Of a DNA stretch of 64,000 bases, positions 48,058 to 56,521 are shown piece after piece. A model generated the notes under the pieces. That model was not told the DNA's origin and did no database searches. It saw only the letters and a list, made by a program, of their open reading frames with translations. This stretch comes from Flavobacteriaceae bacterium (GTDB lineage: Bacteria; Bacteroidota; Bacteroidia; Flavobacteriales; Flavobacteriaceae), in the NCBI GenBank assembly GCA_028279515.1, contig JANQNQ010000004.1, positions 124,001 through 188,000 of the forward strand, read 5' to 3'. A program made the position numbers and the translations under genes. Numbering within the stretch: the stretch's first letter is position 1; every line of letters begins with the position of its first letter.

Positions 48058-49251
48058 ATGGCCGAAATTGTTTTTTACGTAGATCATGAAGCAGGACATA
48101 TAATCCCTACCTTCAAATTGGCTAATTCACTTGTTAAAAGTGGCTTTAGCGTATGCTATGTAGGGTTAAGTAGCTGCGGGAGAGAAATAATAGAACGCGA
48201 AGGTTTTATATTTTATGAATTGTATGAGGGCTTCGATGTAGATCTCTTAAGCAAGTATCTAGAACACTACGGTCGTCTATTGAATGATGAAGTGAACAAC
48301 CGTATCGATCAATTAAATCCCGAATTGATAATTGCCAATAATTTTTTGGTGTTGGATACACTGTTTTTTCACTATAAGTATAAAAATGTAAAGCAAGTTG
48401 TATTATATACCCATCTGCCAAAGCCTCCCAACCCACGTACCCTAAAGGAAACAGGTCTAAAAAACCTCAGTGAATTAACCGCAGGGCCACTTACCGCAAT
48501 GATAGACTTTTTAAGTAAGAACAAAATATCGTTTCAAGGGTTGGATGATATCATATCTCCTCTTGAAAGTATTCCTGAATTCGTCCTTTGTGTCAAAGAA
48601 TTTGAAATTGAGGAAGTAGTTATGAAGGACAAAAAGCGAAAATACCTAGGGCCTGGAATACTCGAAGAGCACACGAAGACCTCTTTTTTCGAAGAACACA
48701 ATATACCCAAAAATAAAAAGATTATATACGCCTCAATGGGCTCGCAGGCAAAAGAATATCCAGAAAAGGCAAAGCATTTTTTTAATCTAATGATCTCCTG
48801 TATGCAGTGCACTGCTATGGAAGAATTCTATTTGGTAATGACCGTTGGGTCTGATCTTGAAACATGGGAATTGAACGAACCTTCAAACAATGTTTCAATA
48901 CACAGCTGGGTACCCCAAAAGGCGATTCTTGAAAGAAGCGATTTGGCCATAATACACGGTGGACTCAATACCATAAAGGAAGCTATATTTTATGAAACTC
49001 CAATGATCGTGGTCCCCATGGGAAGAGATCAAAGAGACAATGCAAACCGTGTAGTACATCATAAAATCGGCATAAAAGATATCGTTGATACCATGAGTGT
49101 AGAGTCGTTATCGAAAAACATTATCAAAGTTATGACCAGTGCAGCAATTCAATATAACATAAAGGACATGGGGCATTTATTCAAAACACAAAACCAAAAA
49201 GATACTGGGGTCCAATTAATTGAGGAATATTTAAACCCAACCCTGGTATAA
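48058..49251 (+). CDS. GT1-family glycosyltransferase (UDP-sugar, macrolide-type)
   Basis: A 397-residue GT-B glycosyltransferase. The N-terminal acceptor domain begins with a short strand and a GHIIPTFKLANSL motif. The C-terminal donor domain has IIYASMGSQ, the sugar-nucleotide signature around SWVPQKAILERSDLAIIHGG and a following GLNTIKEAIFYETPMIVVPMGRDQ. It lies 20 bp after prephenate dehydrogenase and just before the exporter, so it probably attaches a sugar to the peptide, perhaps on a phenolic hydroxyl of Hpg or on the beta-hydroxyl group. No sugar-biosynthesis genes are present, which suggests use of a common cellular UDP- or GDP-sugar. Acceptor and sugar are unknown. The protein appears cytoplasmic, with no signal sequence. 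Confidence 0.87.
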   Translation: MAEIVFYVDHEAGHIIPTFKLANSLVKSGFSVCYVGLSSCGREIIEREGFIFYELYEGFDVDLLSKYLEHYGRLLNDEVNNRIDQLNPELIIANNFLVLDTLFFHYKYKNVKQVVLYTHLPKPPNPRTLKETGLKNLSELTAGPLTAMIDFLSKNKISFQGLDDIISPLESIPEFVLCVKEFEIEEVVMKDKKRKYLGPGILEEHTKTSFFEEHNIPKNKKIIYASMGSQAKEYPEKAKHFFNLMISCMQCTAMEEFYLVMTVGSDLETWELNEPSNNVSIHSWVPQKAILERSDLAIIHGGLNTIKEAIFYETPMIVVPMGRDQRDNANRVVHHKIGIKDIVDTMSVESLSKNIIKVMTSAAIQYNIKDMGHLFKTQNQKDTGVQLIEEYLNPTLV

Positions 49252-49281
49252 AACACAAACTTCAATCAAAAAAGAAAGTTG

Positions 49282-52200
49282 ATGAAAATAATAAAAATAA
49301 TAGCTTGGGTACTTACATCGTTTTGTACATTTTTTGTTAGCAATGAACTCTCATCGCAAACACATAAAAAAGAGTCGCTCGAACACATTAGCGAAATGAT
49401 CACTGAACTCATGGAAGAAGGTGATATTCCAGGATTGACGCTAAGTATTGTTGAAAGCGACAAGGATACCATCTTAAATTTTGGGTATGCTGATAAAGAA
49501 CTTCTTCAAAAAGTTACCTCTACAACTTTGTTTGAGCTTTGCTCTAATAGCAAGGCATTTACGGCACTTGCTATATCAGAGCTATTGTTAGAGAACAAAG
49601 TAGATCCAGAAAGGTACGTTTCAGACTATATCCCGTGGTTTCAAACGACCTATAAGGATGACAGGGCCAAGATCAAAGTAAAACATTTAATTCACCACAC
49701 AAGTGGTATTCCTTGGGAAACCATATCAGACATCCCTGAGTCAAATGAAAAAAATGCACTGAAACGTACCATTGAGACTTTAAAAGGCATTGAGTTGTCA
49801 CACAAGCCAGGAAAAAAGTTTGAATATGCTACGATCAACTATGACTTACTGGCATTGATCATTCAAGAGGTGACTTCGATTCCTTTTGAGGTGTATATGC
49901 AAGATTTATTTGCCAAACTTCAGCTTGATGACACCACTATCGGAATTCCAAAAGATAATCTACCAAAAGCATCAGGGCATAAGATCAGCTTTTTTAATGC
50001 ACGGCCTTATGAGGCCCCAATCTACAAAGGGAATAATGCCGCAGGGTATATTATCTCTAATGCCAATGACATGGTCAAATGGCTTAAGCTTCAATTGGGA
50101 CTGACAAAGACCGATGTATGGGAAGCTATAAAACTAACGCATGTACGAGATGAAACAGTTCCGCTGCACAACATGTCTTCGTATGCTAAAGGCTGGGAAA
50201 TATCATTAAGAGGAAACGGAGAAATATATCATTCTGGTCTCAACCCTAACTTCACTTCCCACATTATACTTAGACCCGATGATAATTTAGGCATTGCTGT
50301 CTTGGCCAATTCGAACAGTGCATACACCTCGTTGATTGCAGACAGAGTAACCAGATTGTTGGTGAATGAAAAAATAAATGAAAAGTTTAAACCAGGAGAT
50401 CAAAATGATGGGTTGTTCTCAATGTTGTCCATCGCCTTTTCCATTTATTCGTTGATTGTAATCGGATATATCGTTTTTATCGTGGTTCAAATAATGAAAA
50501 AGGAAAGAGCCTATGAAAAACTCACCTGGAAAAAGATCGGCAAGTTTGCCGGACTATTGGTCATTTTGAGTCCGTTCTTGTTAGCGGTATACTTGTTACC
50601 AGAAGCAATTGCCCAGTTTGATTGGAAAGCCATCTTGGTGTGGACTCCGGCTAGCTTTGAGATGTTGGTAAAGTTAAGCTTATTGGGGATTACTGTTAGC
50701 TATATCGCCTTTTTGATCGGAACCCTATTCCCAGAAAAGAACTTCTACAAAAAAAGAATACCACAGATCATTTTGTTCAGCATACTCTCAGGAGTTGCCA
50801 ATGTTTTGGTCATTATTATGGTCACTTCGGCATTAGATACCACTTTAGATGTCTTTTACCTGGTCTTTTATTTTGTGTTAATAGCCGCCGTATATCTATT
50901 GGGTAGGCGATTTGTACAATCAGAACTGGTGAAGATAAACCAAAGTTTAATGTATGACATCAGAGTGAAGTTGATCAATAAAATAATGCAAACTTCATTT
51001 CAAAAATTAGAAGAAATCAAAAAAGGAAGAATATACACAGTGCTCAATGAAGATGTTACACTCATGGGAAGTGCAACCGGCACTTTTGTAAATTTGATCA
51101 CGAGTATCATCACTATTTTCGGTGCGTTTGTATACATGTTCTCCATATCGGCTTGGTCGACATTTATAATTGTGATTACAATGACATGTCTGGCCTATCT
51201 TTATCATGTTGTCGGGCAAAAGGCCAATGTATATTTTGAACGGGCTAGAGACGAGCGAAATACATTTATGGGACTTGTTAACGGAATGGTCGATGGAATG
51301 AAAGAAATAAACCTGCACAAGATCAAAAAGCATGAATACGTTCAAGACATGTCTAACAGCGCCTATGTATTCAAGGATAAGAACACCACGGCCGATATCA
51401 AGTTCGTGAATGCCTTTTTAGTAGGAGAATCACTATTGCTGCTGCTACTTGGACTAGTATCTATAGGGCTGTCAAGGATCTATCCCGAGACTTCCTTTTT
51501 TACACTCATGAGCTTCGTGATCGTCCTGCTATACCTGATTGGGCCTATCAATGGTGTGTTAAGTGCTGTTCCTCAACTAATGAGACTCAAAGTATCCTGG
51601 TTAAGGATACAAAAATTTTTAAAGGACATTCCTGCAGATATGGCCGAAACCAAATTAGAAGAGCATCACATCCCAAGCAGTGTTGTGCATAATTTAAAGT
51701 TGGAAGATATTACGTTCAATTATGCCGCCGCACAGCAAGGAAATAAGCGTTCGTTTGGAATAGGGCCTATAAACTTTGAGATCAATCAAGGAGAAGTTTT
51801 GTTTATAACGGGAGGAAACGGAAGCGGAAAAACAACATTGGCAAAGATCCTTACTGGACTTTATAAACCTCATTCTGGTTTGATAAGGGTCAATGATGAA
51901 ACCATAATGGGAACCGAATTAGGAGAATGCTTTTCGGTCACATTTAATCCGCTATATTTGTTCAAGAAGATATACGGTATTTCTTTAGACGATAAAAATG
52001 AAGAAATACAAGGGTTGCTAGAAACGCTGCAAATACAGCATAAGGTTCAGGTCAAGAATGATGAATTCAGCACGGTCAATTTATCCTCGGGACAAAGAAA
52101 ACGACTCGGACTATTAAAATGCTACTTAGAAGACAGACCCATTTATTTGTTTGATGAATGGGCCGCAGACCAAGACCCAGAATTTAGGTATTTCTTTTAC

Positions 52201-52350
52201 CGGGAGTTGATACCGCAAATGAAAGCATCTGGTAAGATCATAATTGCCATAACCCATGATAGCCATTATTTTGATGTGGCTGACAAAATTCTTGAACTAA
52301 GAGAAGGCAAAATGAACCTCATATCAAATAATAGCCAAGTGTTTTCATAG
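49282..52350 (+). CDS. Periplasmic serine peptidase (S12/ClbP-like) fused to an ABC exporter
   Basis: A 1022-residue membrane protein. The ATG at 49282 is preferred over the TTG one codon upstream; AAAGAAAG precedes it. Order: signal sequence (1-25); serine beta-lactamase/peptidase S12 domain (about 30-370) with Ser88 and Lys91 in CSNSK, a YAT where YSN is usual, and HSG; three hydrophobic helices (about 380-490); the ABC membrane domain (about 490-780) of the cyclic-peptide exporter (SyrD/PvdE) type; and the ATPase domain with GGNGSGKTT at 844-852, LSSGQRKRL and DEWAADQDP. A peptidase plus three helices resembles ClbP and XcnG, which remove an acyl-D-amino-acid prodrug cap in the periplasm. 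The added ABC exporter recalls the fused type described for ZmaM. Expected role: export across the inner membrane coupled to proteolytic activation. A plain beta-lactamase is unlikely given the fusion. Confidence 0.88.
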   Translation: MKIIKIIAWVLTSFCTFFVSNELSSQTHKKESLEHISEMITELMEEGDIPGLTLSIVESDKDTILNFGYADKELLQKVTSTTLFELCSNSKAFTALAISELLLENKVDPERYVSDYIPWFQTTYKDDRAKIKVKHLIHHTSGIPWETISDIPESNEKNALKRTIETLKGIELSHKPGKKFEYATINYDLLALIIQEVTSIPFEVYMQDLFAKLQLDDTTIGIPKDNLPKASGHKISFFNARPYEAPIYKGNNAAGYIISNANDMVKWLKLQLGLTKTDVWEAIKLTHVRDETVPLHNMSSYAKGWEISLRGNGEIYHSGLNPNFTSHIILRPDDNLGIAVLANSNSAYTSLIADRVTRLLVNEKINEKFKPGDQNDGLFSMLSIAFSIYSLIVIGYIVFIVVQIMKKERAYEKLTWKKIGKFAGLLVILSPFLLAVYLLPEAIAQFDWKAILVWTPASFEMLVKLSLLGITVSYIAFLIGTLFPEKNFYKKRIPQIILFSILSGVANVLVIIMVTSALDTTLDVFYLVFYFVLIAAVYLLGRRFVQSELVKINQSLMYDIRVKLINKIMQTSFQKLEEIKKGRIYTVLNEDVTLMGSATGTFVNLITSIITIFGAFVYMFSISAWSTFIIVITMTCLAYLYHVVGQKANVYFERARDERNTFMGLVNGMVDGMKEINLHKIKKHEYVQDMSNSAYVFKDKNTTADIKFVNAFLVGESLLLLLLGLVSIGLSRIYPETSFFTLMSFVIVLLYLIGPINGVLSAVPQLMRLKVSWLRIQKFLKDIPADMAETKLEEHHIPSSVVHNLKLEDITFNYAAAQQGNKRSFGIGPINFEINQGEVLFITGGNGSGKTTLAKILTGLYKPHSGLIRVNDETIMGTELGECFSVTFNPLYLFKKIYGISLDDKNEEIQGLLETLQIQHKVQVKNDEFSTVNLSSGQRKRLGLLKCYLEDRPIYLFDEWAADQDPEFRYFFYRELIPQMKASGKIIIAITHDSHYFDVADKILELREGKMNLISNNSQVFS

Positions 52351-52451
52351 CAACTTAAATTTTTTCAGTGCTTGGTCGTATTCAGGATCTAGCTATTCAT
52401 ATCACAATACCCACTCAAATTCCAATAAACAACAATGCATTCCTAGAACCG

Positions 52452-52470
52452 CAGTGCGTATGCTGCACTG
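52452..52470 (+). other. Short hairpin upstream of TonB-dependent receptor gene
   Basis: CAGTGC and GCACTG pair perfectly around a 7-base loop, about 50 bp before the receptor start and 100 bp after the exporter stop. No T-run follows. It could be a weak terminator, an RNA-stability element or an operator. The 171-bp gap otherwise shows no recognisable promoter. Confidence 0.3.
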
Positions 52471-52521
52471 ATGATTACTAGTACAATGCACCAAATTTTA
52501 AGAACTAATAAAATAGTATAA

Positions 52522-54906
52522 ATGAAAAATTATTTCACAGTAGTGCTCATCGTACTTTCAATATTTGAAGTATTCGGACAAAATAAAGATGGAAAAATAA
52601 CAGGCGTCGTTATGGATGCCAAGAACAATATAGAACTTCCATTTGCATCTGTTATAGTGAAAGACGCTTCAAACAAAATTGTCGAGGGCATAATTACCGA
52701 TGAAGAGGGAAAATTTAAAATGGAAGATGTTCCTTTCGGGACGTATACTTTCGAGATAGAATATTTAGGTTTTGAAACATACTCCAATAATATTACCATC
52801 GATAATAAGAACAAAAATATTAACCTCGGCACCATCAGCTTAAAAGAAGATGCAGAAGCATTAGAAGAGGTTATTGTCGAAGGGGAAGCCACTCAAGTAT
52901 CATTGGCACTTGATAAAAAAGTGTTTCGTGTCGGAAAAGATATTTTATCCCAAAGTGGTTCGGTCACAGACGTATTAGGAAATGTGCCATCCATTGCTGT
53001 CGAGCCATCAGGTGCTGTCAGCCTTCGCGGAAATCCAAATGTCATAGTATTGATCAATGGCAAACGTTCTGGGCTTGCTTCAAGTGATGCGCTCGAACAA
53101 CTTCCTTCAGACAGTGTTGAAAGGGTCGAAGTGATTACGAACCCTTCTGCCAGGTACGATGCCAATGGTTCCGCAGGAATCATTAATATCATTCTAAAGA
53201 AAAATACGCGTAGCGGACTGAGCGGTCAGGTACGTGTGGTAGGAGGAATACCGCAAGATAGTAGAATCAATGGAAGCCTTAACTACAAGACAGAAAAATT
53301 CAACTTCTTTTCTACATTGGGAGTAAGATCTTCAGATTACGTAGGACTTTATACCTACGAACAGTCTAGTCTAAGGGATGGTGCTCCTATTTTCATAGAT
53401 CAGAGACTAGATGAGGACAGGCATGATGATGGATTTTCAGGGTATTTTGGTGTCGATTATTATTTGAATGACAACAACACGTTCACATTGGCATTTTTGA
53501 GAACAGATACTAAAGATATCGACGAATCTGATCTGAATTACGATATTTTTAGCAACCAAACTTTGGACAGCACATTGGTCACCAAAGGTAATTCTGAACA
53601 AAAAAGAGACTACAATCAGCTAGAGTTCAACTATACGAAAAGGTTCGAAAAGAAAGGACAACAACTAACGGTCGATGTGCAATTTGATGGGTGGAATAGT
53701 GAAAAGACCACCTCGATAGAAACCTCCAGACAATTTCCAGACATCCAAGATATTTCTAACTTAAGAACTTTGGAGACCCGTAAGGTAAATGACTTTGTGA
53801 TACAATCTGATTTTACGTTGCCATTAAAGAATGAAGCTCGAATTGAGCTAGGGGGCAAGTTCGAAGATCGATTGGTCAAGACAGGCTTTCGTGCCGAAGA
53901 ATTATCTGACAACGACTTTCAAGTAATAGACGGAATTGACAATGACGTTGATTACAATGAAAAAATAACCGCATTCTACGCACAGTATAAGGGAAACATC
54001 AAAAAGATAGAATACCTGATTGGATTGCGATATGAGAAGACAGACATAGATATAGACGATGTTTCTAATGTATTTAATCAAAAGAACTCCTATGACAATC
54101 TATTTCCATCCGCGAACGTCTCTTATAGCATCTCAGATAAAACACAAATTCAAGCGAGTTATAGTAAGAGGATTAACAGACCGTTCTTATTTTTTCTAAA
54201 TCCCTTTTCTGAATTGATTGATTTCAATACTCGATTTTCGGGAAATCCAAACTTAAATCCAGCATTTACCGATGCCATAGAATTGGGGCTATTGTATCGT
54301 GGTGAAAAGTTCACCATCAATCCATCGGTATACTATTCCGATTCGTCCGATATTATATTTTTCTTCACCGAACAGGATGCAAACGATGTCTTTGTTACGA
54401 GTCTAGATAACTTAGATAATGAAAAGCGATATGGAGTAGAGGTCATATCCTCTTATCGATTTGCGAGATGGTTAAGTATCAATAGCGAGTTTAACTTCTA
54501 CGGTTTTGAGCAAGAAGGAATCATTAATTCTATTGACCTAGGATTTTCTGATAGCACATGGGAGACATCACTTGCCCTTAGAGCCAAACCAATAAATAGC
54601 ATGACAATTCAAGCGCGTTTTAATTATGAAGCACCAAATAACAATGCGCAAACAAGAACGAAGTCAGTGTCTTTCTTTAATGCAGCCATTAGTAAAACAC
54701 TTTTTAATGGAAATGGAAGCATCGTTTTTAGTGGAAGCAATATCTTCAACACAAGAAAATTAAGGAATCAAGTATCGGGAGCTAATTTTTCTATTAACGA
54801 TGTACAAAATCGAAATGCGGCTCGTTGGACACTCAGCTTCTTGTACAAGTTTAATAGAAAACCAGGAGAACGTGAGAAAAGAGCCAATAGAAGTAATCGA
54901 TTCTAA
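52522..54906 (+). CDS. TonB-dependent outer-membrane receptor with carboxypeptidase-regulatory-like domain
   Basis: A 794-residue outer-membrane protein. A signal peptide (about 1-19, cut near FGQ) is followed by a carboxypeptidase-regulatory-like beta-sandwich (about 22-110; KITGVVMDAK, LPFASV, GKFKMEDVPFGTYTF, YLGFE). A plug domain (about 125-230) contains DVLGNVPSIAVEPSG, SLRGNPNVIVLINGKRSG and RVEVITNPSARYD. The rest is a beta-barrel ending in Phe. No SusD-like partner follows, so this is not a polysaccharide-utilization pair. Placed next to the exporter, it may carry the finished peptide or a bound form of it across the outer membrane, as siderophore receptors do, or serve self-protection. 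The peptide's transport cannot be shown from sequence. Family assignment is secure. Confidence 0.92.
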   Translation: MKNYFTVVLIVLSIFEVFGQNKDGKITGVVMDAKNNIELPFASVIVKDASNKIVEGIITDEEGKFKMEDVPFGTYTFEIEYLGFETYSNNITIDNKNKNINLGTISLKEDAEALEEVIVEGEATQVSLALDKKVFRVGKDILSQSGSVTDVLGNVPSIAVEPSGAVSLRGNPNVIVLINGKRSGLASSDALEQLPSDSVERVEVITNPSARYDANGSAGIINIILKKNTRSGLSGQVRVVGGIPQDSRINGSLNYKTEKFNFFSTLGVRSSDYVGLYTYEQSSLRDGAPIFIDQRLDEDRHDDGFSGYFGVDYYLNDNNTFTLAFLRTDTKDIDESDLNYDIFSNQTLDSTLVTKGNSEQKRDYNQLEFNYTKRFEKKGQQLTVDVQFDGWNSEKTTSIETSRQFPDIQDISNLRTLETRKVNDFVIQSDFTLPLKNEARIELGGKFEDRLVKTGFRAEELSDNDFQVIDGIDNDVDYNEKITAFYAQYKGNIKKIEYLIGLRYEKTDIDIDDVSNVFNQKNSYDNLFPSANVSYSISDKTQIQASYSKRINRPFLFFLNPFSELIDFNTRFSGNPNLNPAFTDAIELGLLYRGEKFTINPSVYYSDSSDIIFFFTEQDANDVFVTSLDNLDNEKRYGVEVISSYRFARWLSINSEFNFYGFEQEGIINSIDLGFSDSTWETSLALRAKPINSMTIQARFNYEAPNNNAQTRTKSVSFFNAAISKTLFNGNGSIVFSGSNIFNTRKLRNQVSGANFSINDVQNRNAARWTLSFLYKFNRKPGEREKRANRSNRF

Positions 54907-54920
54907 TATCATCACACATA

Positions 54921-54970
54921 TGCTACTCGATTTGGAAATTAGATAAATAAGATTTCTAGGTCGAGTAGCA
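54921..54970 (+). other. 10-bp perfect inverted repeat with 30-base loop
   Basis: TGCTACTCGA (54921-54930) is repeated in inverse as TCGAGTAGCA (54961-54970), right after the receptor stop and ending three bases before the TTG that could start the thioesterase gene. It lacks a T-run. It may be a transcript-end or attenuating structure, or an operator. Confidence 0.5.
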
Positions 54971-54973
54971 CAT

Positions 54974-55780
54974 TTGCCAGTATACCACTCAATAACACCA
55001 TCAGATTCCCAAATGAAAATAATAGCTTTCCCCTATGCGGGCGGAAATAAATACTCGTACAATTTTTTGAAACCTTATCTGGAGAAGAACATACGTTTTG
55101 AAGTCTTTGAATATGCCGGACGAGGAAATAGAATCTCAGAGAAACCACTGGATTCTATTGACGCAATTGTAGATGACCTATGGCCTCATATTTTAAAGGT
55201 GATAAAAACAGAAGAACCCTATGCTTTTTATGGACATAGTATGGGAGCTTTAGTGGGGTATTTGCTCTGTCACAGGATACAAGAAAAGAAGTTGAAAGAA
55301 CCTCAAAGACTGATAATATCAGGTAGAAAAGCGCCGCGGGTAGCGAGAGACAAAAAGATTTGGAACTACCCTAGAGATCAATTTTGGAAAGAACTGATAG
55401 ATCTTGGAGGGATTCCGAAGGAAATGCAAGAAGAAGCTTCTTTAAGAGATTTTTTTGAGCCTATAATTAAAGCTGATTTTAAGTCCGTTGAGCAATACTC
55501 TTATAATGAAAATCAGCAACTAAATATCCCAATAGATGTTTTGTATGGAGATGAAGAAAAAGAAAATGAAAATGACTTCACCGATTGGATGAAGGAAACT
55601 AAAAAGCAAGTATCCTGTCACTCGTTTAAAGGAAACCATTTTTTCATCCACAATTATGCTCAAGACATAGCTAACTACTTCGTTCGAAGGTATGATGGTG
55701 GTCGAAAAAACACTCACAGCTATGAACAAACTCCTTCTCTTGTAGCTGCTTCAACACAAACCAGTTCGAAAAATAAGTAG
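54974..55780 (+). CDS. Type II (editing) thioesterase
   Basis: A 268-residue alpha/beta hydrolase of the stand-alone NRPS/PKS thioesterase family. It shows AFPYAGGNKYSY near the N-terminus, EYAGRGNR, the nucleophile Ser89 in YGHSMGALVGYLL and SGRKAPRV. Its usual job is to clear misacylated or stalled phosphopantetheine arms on carrier domains, distinct from the release thioesterase at 44198. The start is uncertain: TTG at 54974 gives the 12 or so residues that family members normally have before FPYAGG, while ATG at 55013 would leave only four. No ATG occurs before the upstream stop at 54944. The gene is followed closely by the phosphopantetheinyl transferase. A poly-Ser/Thr/Lys tail of about 25 residues extends beyond the hydrolase fold. 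Confidence 0.9.
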   Translation: MPVYHSITPSDSQMKIIAFPYAGGNKYSYNFLKPYLEKNIRFEVFEYAGRGNRISEKPLDSIDAIVDDLWPHILKVIKTEEPYAFYGHSMGALVGYLLCHRIQEKKLKEPQRLIISGRKAPRVARDKKIWNYPRDQFWKELIDLGGIPKEMQEEASLRDFFEPIIKADFKSVEQYSYNENQQLNIPIDVLYGDEEKENENDFTDWMKETKKQVSCHSFKGNHFFIHNYAQDIANYFVRRYDGGRKNTHSYEQTPSLVAASTQTSSKNK

Positions 55781-55811
55781 AGGCGAGACCCAACTTCGAT
55801 AAAAATTTTTA

Positions 55812-56480
55812 GTGGACGTACTTATTCTTTATACAGAAATACACGAGGCAAAGCATCCATCTTTGCTAGATTGTGGTCTATCTCTTTTATCCAAAAATTT
55901 TCAAGAGCAATTATCTAGATACAGAAGGTGGGAAGATGCCCAATTGTCATTGTTAGGAAGATTATTGATAAAAGAAGGGATGAAGTATTTTAATCATGAG
56001 GTAAACTTAAAAGAATTAAAATACACGACCTATAACAAACCCTACTTGGAAGGAAGTGATATTGAATTTAATATTTCACATTCGGGAGAGATCGTGGTAC
56101 TATGTATGACATATGGCAATAGTGTCGGGCTCGGTATAGATATAGAAAAAAATCATTCGATCAAAGTAGAATGTTTCAAAGACCAAATGACTCAAAAAGA
56201 GCAAAGAACGGTTTTTGATTCAAAGGATCCCATGAGCGACTTTTTTGTCTATTGGACACAAAAAGAGGCCATTCTGAAGGCACATGGTAACGGGCTTTCC
56301 ATTCCGTTAAAATCCTTCGAAATAGAAGACAGCAAGACGTTAATTGATGACGATATATTTTATGTATCTAGACTTGAACTGGCAGAAGGGTATACCTGTC
56401 ATATAGCCTCCAAAGAAAAAATTGACCCAAGAAGTGTAGTCATTAAGAAGATTAATGCAGATAGATTTATCACCTCATGA
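55812..56480 (+). CDS. Sfp-type 4'-phosphopantetheinyl transferase
   Basis: A 222-residue enzyme that converts apo carrier domains to their active holo forms by transferring phosphopantetheine from CoA. Motifs are NISHSGE (about residue 80), GIDIEKNHS (magnesium/CoA site, about residue 111) and YWTQKEAILKAHGNGLS (about 145-160), the W-x-x-KE-x-x-x-K signature. The start is a GTG, 31 bp after the thioesterase stop; the frame has no ATG nearby that would keep the N-terminal lobe. With at least 11 carrier domains encoded upstream, a dedicated transferase makes sense. It is the last gene on the plus strand before the convergent gene at 56522 and marks the likely right end of the cluster. Confidence 0.92.
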   Translation: MDVLILYTEIHEAKHPSLLDCGLSLLSKNFQEQLSRYRRWEDAQLSLLGRLLIKEGMKYFNHEVNLKELKYTTYNKPYLEGSDIEFNISHSGEIVVLCMTYGNSVGLGIDIEKNHSIKVECFKDQMTQKEQRTVFDSKDPMSDFFVYWTQKEAILKAHGNGLSIPLKSFEIEDSKTLIDDDIFYVSRLELAEGYTCHIASKEKIDPRSVVIKKINADRFITS

Positions 56481-56521
56481 ACGGTATACTTTACAAGCGC
56501 AGTACAGGTTAGTATAAACAG

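Noticed and set aside
49282-50450. Class C beta-lactamase resistance gene
   Set aside because: It is fused to membrane helices and a peptide exporter, as in prodrug-activating peptidases, and the YSN motif is altered.
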